Assembly (NCBI GenBank): GCA_020426845.1
Contig: JAGQPF010000086.1
Span: forward strand, 1-45,597
Source: Planctomycetales bacterium
GTDB lineage: Bacteria; Planctomycetota; Planctomycetia; Pirellulales; Pirellulaceae
Reading direction: 5' to 3'
DNA: 45,597 nucleotides
Part shown: in pieces, positions 41,794 through 45,597 of the stretch
How positions within the stretch are numbered: the first letter of the stretch is position 1
How the letters are laid out: the number at the start of each line of letters is the position of its first letter
Notes under the pieces: generated by a model
Told to the model about the DNA's origin: nothing
Database searches by the model: none
What the model saw: the letters and a program-made list of their open reading frames with translations, nothing else
Made by a program: the position numbers and the translations under genes

Positions 41794-42564
41794 TCACTGC
41801 CCGTAGTATTGGCGTGGGTAGTAAGAGTTCTGCTCGGAGAGCACCCTGGGCGTGGCGTGCCAGGTGGGAATGCCGGGATAGCGAGTGAAGATGTCGGGGT
41901 GAGCATGCAGCACCATCGGCGAGGGTCGGTGGACCAGCGCGGGCTGCTTGGGCAGAGCGTCGGTTGCTGGCGTTGCTTGGGGCTCGTGCTTTGCATCCTC
42001 CGGCGACGGCGTCGCTTCCTGCTCTTTGGGCTCAGCCGCTGGATCAGGAGTTTCGGCCCGGGGTTGGTCGGGCGCCGGCATCTCAGTGGCGATCACGGCG
42101 CGCACGCTCGCGCGTGCGAAGGTCAACTCTCCGAACTCCATCCGCAGTCGGAACGACTCGGTCGCGAGTTGTCCGCGCAGGACCGTGCCGTCGCGGAGCC
42201 GCAAGGTGGCTTGATCCGTGCCCTGCTCCGTGTCCAGGCGTCCCATCACGCGCGGCGGCCAGGTGAGGCTCGCGCCACCCAAGTTAAGTCGAAGTTTGCG
42301 AGGGTCAACGAGGTTGCCCTCAAATGACTCACCTGACCGAAGCTCGATGCGGACCGGGGTGCCTGCAAAGGGCTTGGGCTCGGCGAACATCAAGTCCGAG
42401 GGGGACGGCACGTCTTCCGGCGCGGTCGCCTCGCTGGGAGGCGTCTGCGGAAGCGACGGAGGCAGCGCTGCCGGCGGTTGAGAGATTCGCTCGTGCCCGC
42501 GCAGGTCCGACGGCGTCGCTGCCAAGCAAGCTAAGCAGATCAAGTGGAGCATCAAGCGACGCAT
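41794..42564 (-). CDS. Secreted protein with two SH3/LSm-like segments, unknown function
   Basis: The 256-residue protein has a signal peptide (MRRLMLHLICLACLAATPSD). A proline-rich stretch follows, then two strand-rich segments of similar pattern: VRIELRSGESFEGNLVDPRK (about 70-89) and LRLRDGTVLRGQLATESFRL (about 119-138). Each has the hydrophobic-G-hydrophobic rhythm of an LSm/SH3-like barrel strand set, as seen in planctomycete exported proteins. The second half is rich in P, E, A and D and ends with YPRQYYGQ. I cannot assign a function. ATG 42564 follows a good GAGGAG site. An SGNH hydrolase gene lies upstream on the same strand. Confidence 0.78.
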   Translation of the reverse strand: MRRLMLHLICLACLAATPSDLRGHERISQPPAALPPSLPQTPPSEATAPEDVPSPSDLMFAEPKPFAGTPVRIELRSGESFEGNLVDPRKLRLNLGGASLTWPPRVMGRLDTEQGTDQATLRLRDGTVLRGQLATESFRLRMEFGELTFARASVRAVIATEMPAPDQPRAETPDPAAEPKEQEATPSPEDAKHEPQATPATDALPKQPALVHRPSPMVLHAHPDIFTRYPGIPTWHATPRVLSEQNSYYPRQYYGQ

Positions 42565-42570
42565 GGGGAA

Positions 42571-42576
42571 CTCCTC
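42571..42576 (-). promoter_or_regulatory. Ribosome-binding site of the secreted LSm-like protein
   Basis: GAGGAG on the minus strand, 6 bases before the ATG at 42564. It decides that start over the longer frame to 42672. Confidence 0.65.
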
Positions 42577-42743
42577 AAGCCCAAAAATCGGCGGGTGGAA
42601 GCGGGGGCTGTCTCGAGTTCCAGCGTAATTGCTCGACGCGGCGAGGGCAGAGGCCCGGGCGACAATCTCCACCCCGCCGGCGCAGTTGGCCTACCTTGGG
42701 CGAAAAATCGTCAAAATCGTTTGCCGGCGGTGACTCGGCGCCG

Positions 42744-44240
42744 TCAGTTCGGTCCCGTGCCGGGATTGCGAACCTTGAGCGCCCGCCCTTGGGCCCAGCG
42801 TCGCAGCCCTTCTAATCGCCGTTTTGCCTGTTCGAAGTAGATGGACGGCAACTGCTCCAAGTGTGCTCGAAAGGCCTCGCGGCAGCGCGCTTCGTGGTCA
42901 TTGGCGCGCTGGATGACACCGCGCTCGGCGAGCGCTTCACAGATCCAGAGCGCAATCCGCTGGTGCCCGTAGATAGACGGATGAACATGGTCCACCAGCC
43001 ACTTTTCACCCGTGATGCCGCCGGGACTCTCTGCCTCGAACCGCTCCAAGATGTCCACCCAATACAGATCCTTGCGATGCCGATGGTCGGACATGACCTT
43101 CCGCAGTTTGGCGTAAAGCGGTGTCGTCATCCGCAACGGGCAGATGTCCTCATCGCGCGCCGCCAGGTAGTGCCGTTTGGCGTCGTCGAGCTGCCCCAGT
43201 TGTTCGTGCAGTTGAGCAAGCTGAAACTGCGCCGCTGCGTGTCGCGGGGAAAGTGAGATCGCCTGCTCAAGATGATCAATTCTGGCTGCCACGCTGCCTT
43301 CCGTCGCGGAGGTCAGATGCAGCTTCAACTGTTGCCGTTGTCCTGAGGGGAGGTCGTCCGGCTCCGACTTGAATGGCGGTGTCTGCAAGTTGGTCACTGG
43401 TTGGCAAACCAGCAGTGGCACGCCGGCGCGATGCGCCAATTCGATCATGCTTCTCAGGTTCAGCTCGTAGTGATCGGCGACGGCGCGGCGCCAGTTGTCA
43501 TCGCGGTGGTACTTTCGCAGCCCGTCTCGATAGTCAAGCATCGCGTCCACTTCCGTCGGCAGCCGATCGCTGCGAGGCGGGCTGGCGAGCCCACGGGCCA
43601 GACGAAAGATTCTGAGCGACTCCAGTGACCTCGCCGCGGCCCGCGCCCATTCGGGGCGCTGGCGCCACTCGGCGTAAGTTCGCTCCTCGAGAAATTCGTT
43701 TTGCCCCGTGTAGAGCACAATCAAGTCCGGCTCGTAGGCCAGCAGCTCCTCGAGGATCGGCCGCAGTCGATAGCTTGCGTAAGAGACACCCCCGCAATTG
43801 ATCACCTCCCATGAGTGACGCGGTTCTGTCCGTTCCAACGCGATTTGCAGCCACGTCGAGAACGCGGTCTCGATGGCAAACGGCCGCCCTTGGACGGTCG
43901 ATCCACCAAGGCAAAACACTCGTTTCACCGCTGTGGGCTTGGGGGCGGGGAAGGAGTCGGGACGAAAGTACTCCTGCCGCGAGGCGGGAATGGCCATGCG
44001 GTCTCCCGATCGCTCAAACAGCGGCCGTACATCGCTGAAGCTGATAAACGGGTCCAGCTCCGCGGTCACGGGGCCTTCATATCCGACCCCACGCAGACCG
44101 AGCTCAAGAAGCACGAACGGCGCCAGGCCGAGCCCGATGGCTAGCAATCGCAGCGCAATTCGACGGCGCCATGGCCGCGGAGCCTGCCGAGCTCCGTTTC
44201 TGTGGCGTCCTGACGAGCTGGAGTCCGTGGTGGGAGACAT
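42744..44240 (-). CDS. Membrane-anchored SGNH/GDSL-type hydrolase with TPR-like insert
   Basis: The 498-residue protein has a basic N-terminus and one hydrophobic segment (about 29-48, LRLLAIGLGLAPFVLLELGL) that anchors or exports it. The SGNH blocks follow: VKRVFCLGGSTVQG with nucleophile S114, VINCGGVSYASYRL (Gly block), LIVLYTGQNEF (Asn block), and VDHVHPSIYGH with D417 and H420. Between about 330 and 375 lies a helical part (AISLSPRHAAAQFQLAQLHE, LGQLDDAKRHYLAARDED) with TPR character. This architecture resembles a planctomycete/eukaryotic-like group of SGNH proteins; the substrate, perhaps an ester on a glycan or lipid, is unknown. It is divergent from the LRR gene. Confidence 0.92.
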   Translation of the reverse strand: MSPTTDSSSSGRHRNGARQAPRPWRRRIALRLLAIGLGLAPFVLLELGLRGVGYEGPVTAELDPFISFSDVRPLFERSGDRMAIPASRQEYFRPDSFPAPKPTAVKRVFCLGGSTVQGRPFAIETAFSTWLQIALERTEPRHSWEVINCGGVSYASYRLRPILEELLAYEPDLIVLYTGQNEFLEERTYAEWRQRPEWARAAARSLESLRIFRLARGLASPPRSDRLPTEVDAMLDYRDGLRKYHRDDNWRRAVADHYELNLRSMIELAHRAGVPLLVCQPVTNLQTPPFKSEPDDLPSGQRQQLKLHLTSATEGSVAARIDHLEQAISLSPRHAAAQFQLAQLHEQLGQLDDAKRHYLAARDEDICPLRMTTPLYAKLRKVMSDHRHRKDLYWVDILERFEAESPGGITGEKWLVDHVHPSIYGHQRIALWICEALAERGVIQRANDHEARCREAFRAHLEQLPSIYFEQAKRRLEGLRRWAQGRALKVRNPGTGPN

Positions 44241-44289
44241 CGCGACAGTAACAACGGTAAATTGATGTTCCTTGGCGGGAACGGACCGG

Positions 44290-44328
44290 TCGGGCCTCCA
44301 TCGCAGGCGACCCTTGTGAGGCCCGGTG
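44290..44328. repeat. Family C hairpin repeat in a divergent promoter gap
   Basis: GGGCCTC...GAGGCCC with outer GGTC/GACC-type bases that extend the stem. It lies 50 bp upstream of the SGNH gene start and about 110 bp upstream of the LRR gene start. Confidence 0.9.
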
Positions 44329-44423
44329 GACCGGCCCCGGGACGGACCGCAATGACCTGCCGCCAGGCAGTCCGAACGCCCTCGGCTGGTTGTGTACTTA
44401 TTCTATTTGGTTTCCGGCGGGAC

Positions 44424-44428
44424 AGGAG
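44424..44428 (+). promoter_or_regulatory. Ribosome-binding site deciding a GTG start for the LRR gene
   Basis: AGGAG lies 7 bases before GTG 44436. Upstream Met codons in the frame (44262, 44352) belong partly to the family C repeat and have no such site. Confidence 0.6.
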
Positions 44429-44435
44429 CTTGCAC

Positions 44436-45386
44436 GTGGCATCCGACTCTCTGTTTCAGCGACCGAGTGGGGAACCGCCTCGGGCAGCGCATTGGACGGC
44501 GCATGGGGCGGCCCGAATAGTAGTGCTGTTGGCCTTGGCCAGCGCCTGGGGCTGCCGGTCGCCGCAACTCGATGCAAGGCGAGCGATCGAAGCGGCCGGT
44601 GGGTCCGTTGAGCTGGAGGAGGGGCGAATTGTCCGGGTCGACGTCACCGGTCTGCCGCATGTCGCCCAGTTGTTGGCCTCGCTGCCTGCCCTCGACTCGG
44701 TGACCGAGCTGCGCGCGGCGTTGACGGATCTGGATGACCGCGCACTCGAGTCGGTGAGGAGCTGGCCGCTGAGGCGTCTGGACGTTCGCGGCACGGATGT
44801 CACGGATGCTGCGTTGCCGTTGATCAACGGATTCCGCGAGCTCACGTGGCTCAGTCTGGCTGACACTCGCGTCAGCTCGCTCGCAGCGCTCACGGACCTT
44901 AATCAACTGCAAGAACTCGCGTTGCCGCCGGCCGCTGACGACAACGAGCTGGCGTGGGTTGCCCGATGGCCGAAGTTGCAAATTCTTTTTGCCTCCGGGA
45001 CCAAAGTGACCGGCGCCGGGTTGCGACAGCTGACCCCAGCCAATGTGCCCTTGTTGAGCACACTCTATCTTGCCGAACTCTCGTTAGACGATCGCGACCT
45101 GCTGCAGCTGCCGGTGCATGACAAGTTGCAGCGGCTCGTGCTGCGAGACAATCAATTGGGCGACGGCGCAGCGGCGCACGTGTCGCGCTTTCGTGGGCTC
45201 GACTACCTGGATTTTTCGCGGACCGGTTTGACGGACGAGGGCTTGCGCACGCTGGCCGAGTTACCGCTGCTCTACATCCTGGATCTCGACGGCAGCCAAG
45301 TGACTAGCGACGGGATTCTCGAGATTCGCGAGGCCAGGCCGAGCCTTCGCGTGACGCACGCCATGCTTGCACCGCCAACCACGTAG
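44436..45386 (+). CDS. Leucine-rich repeat lipoprotein
   Basis: The 316-residue protein, read from GTG 44436, has a signal peptide (about 27-40, RIVVLLALASAWGC) with a lipobox and lipid-attachment Cys40. About eight LRR units follow, visible as LRRLDVRGTDVTDAALPL, LTWLSLADTRVSSLAAL, LQILFASGTKVTGAGLRQL, LQRLVLRDNQLGDGAAAHV, LDYLDFSRTGLTDEGLRTL and LYILDLDGSQVTSDGILEI. These have the GTxVTDAGL pattern common in planctomycete LRR proteins. It is probably a protein-interaction surface on the membrane facing the periplasm. The start is the weak point; the fold is firm. Family A repeats begin right after the stop codon. Confidence 0.9.
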   Translation: MASDSLFQRPSGEPPRAAHWTAHGAARIVVLLALASAWGCRSPQLDARRAIEAAGGSVELEEGRIVRVDVTGLPHVAQLLASLPALDSVTELRAALTDLDDRALESVRSWPLRRLDVRGTDVTDAALPLINGFRELTWLSLADTRVSSLAALTDLNQLQELALPPAADDNELAWVARWPKLQILFASGTKVTGAGLRQLTPANVPLLSTLYLAELSLDDRDLLQLPVHDKLQRLVLRDNQLGDGAAAHVSRFRGLDYLDFSRTGLTDEGLRTLAELPLLYILDLDGSQVTSDGILEIREARPSLRVTHAMLAPPTT

Positions 45387-45597
45387 TGCAGGCTGCCAGA
45401 CTGCAACGGCACACTAAACACAGGCCGTAGTGCAGGCTGCCAGCCTGCAACAGCACACTAAACACAGGCTGGCAGCCTGTGCCACGACGCGCTGCCAGGC
45501 TGCAACGGCACCACAAACACAGGCTAGCAGCCTGTGCCACGACGCGCTGCCAGGCTGCAACGGCACACTAAACACAGGCTGGCAGCCTGTGCCACGA
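45387..45597. repeat. Family A cluster running off the window end
   Basis: Five full or nearly full palindromes (for example CACAGGCTGGCAGCCTGTG at 45462 and again near the window end) are mixed with half units in a unit of about 61 bp. It begins directly after the LRR stop codon and continues to the window edge. Confidence 0.88.

Noticed and set aside
44262-44435. ATG-started N-terminal extension of the LRR protein
   Set aside because: Its first part is a translation of the family C repeat; GTG 44436 has the ribosome-binding site and leaves a normal lipoprotein signal closer to the N-terminus.

Overview
The window reads as a piece of a planctomycete chromosome, probably Pirellulales-like (inference). 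The evidence is the DUF1501 and DUF1549/DUF1553 gene pair at the left end, a DUF1080 protein, several secreted proteins of planctomycete type, high GC with long antisense open frames, and gene-poor gaps filled with short repeats. I see no transposase, integrase, phage gene, CRISPR array, rRNA or tRNA. I support 35 protein genes; the first is cut by the window edge.

Left part (1-10.8 kb): the DUF1501 and DUF1549/DUF1553 pair, a MgtC/DUF4010 membrane protein, a secreted fusion of a P1 (DmpA-like) peptidase with a beta-lactamase-fold hydrolase, and a RavA-like MoxR ATPase followed 3 bp later by a partner that resembles the vWA partner of such ATPases but lacks a recognisable MIDAS. Middle-left (10.8-20 kb) is mostly housekeeping: DUF1080 protein, AcpS, an FHA-EAL signalling protein, TrpS and PyrD in overlapping order, a small lipoprotein, HU, an M48 lipoprotein protease, RpiB, and a TsaC/low-molecular-weight phosphatase fusion whose phosphatase loop matches the arginine phosphatase YwlE.

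Centre (20.4-28.7 kb): an NHL beta-propeller lipoprotein and a large vWA/GATase-like membrane protein, then MoxR, DUF58 and BatA-vWA. The last four form a Bat/MoxR-type membrane module. Right part (28.7-45.6 kb): a secreted unknown, a sugar isomerase/epimerase-like TIM barrel, a methyltransferase, a BRCT-MerR-TPR fusion, galactose mutarotase, a stand-alone FabD-like acyltransferase, an FG-GAP/alpha-beta hydrolase fusion, a LuxR-type regulator with a degenerate receiver, a DUF6882 protein, a 2OG-Fe(II) oxygenase, a secreted LSm-like repeat protein, an SGNH hydrolase with TPR-like insert, and an LRR lipoprotein.

The most striking non-coding feature is a set of at least five families of short intergenic repeats. 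Family A is the 19-nt palindrome CACAGGCTG-C/G-CAGCCTGTG. It is found only just downstream of stop codons: three of its five loci are convergent gaps and none of the eight divergent gaps holds it. Family B (ATCCCTCGCTGACGCTTCGG) occurs at six loci, four of them divergent promoter gaps. Family C is a GGGCCTC/GAGGCCC hairpin found upstream of genes. Family D is a 192-bp duplication built on CTCCGTGTCTCCGTG. Family E is CTAGTAGCCTGTTGAA-like. Short in-frame 12-bp expansions also occur inside two genes. These repeats create many spurious small open frames, which I left out.
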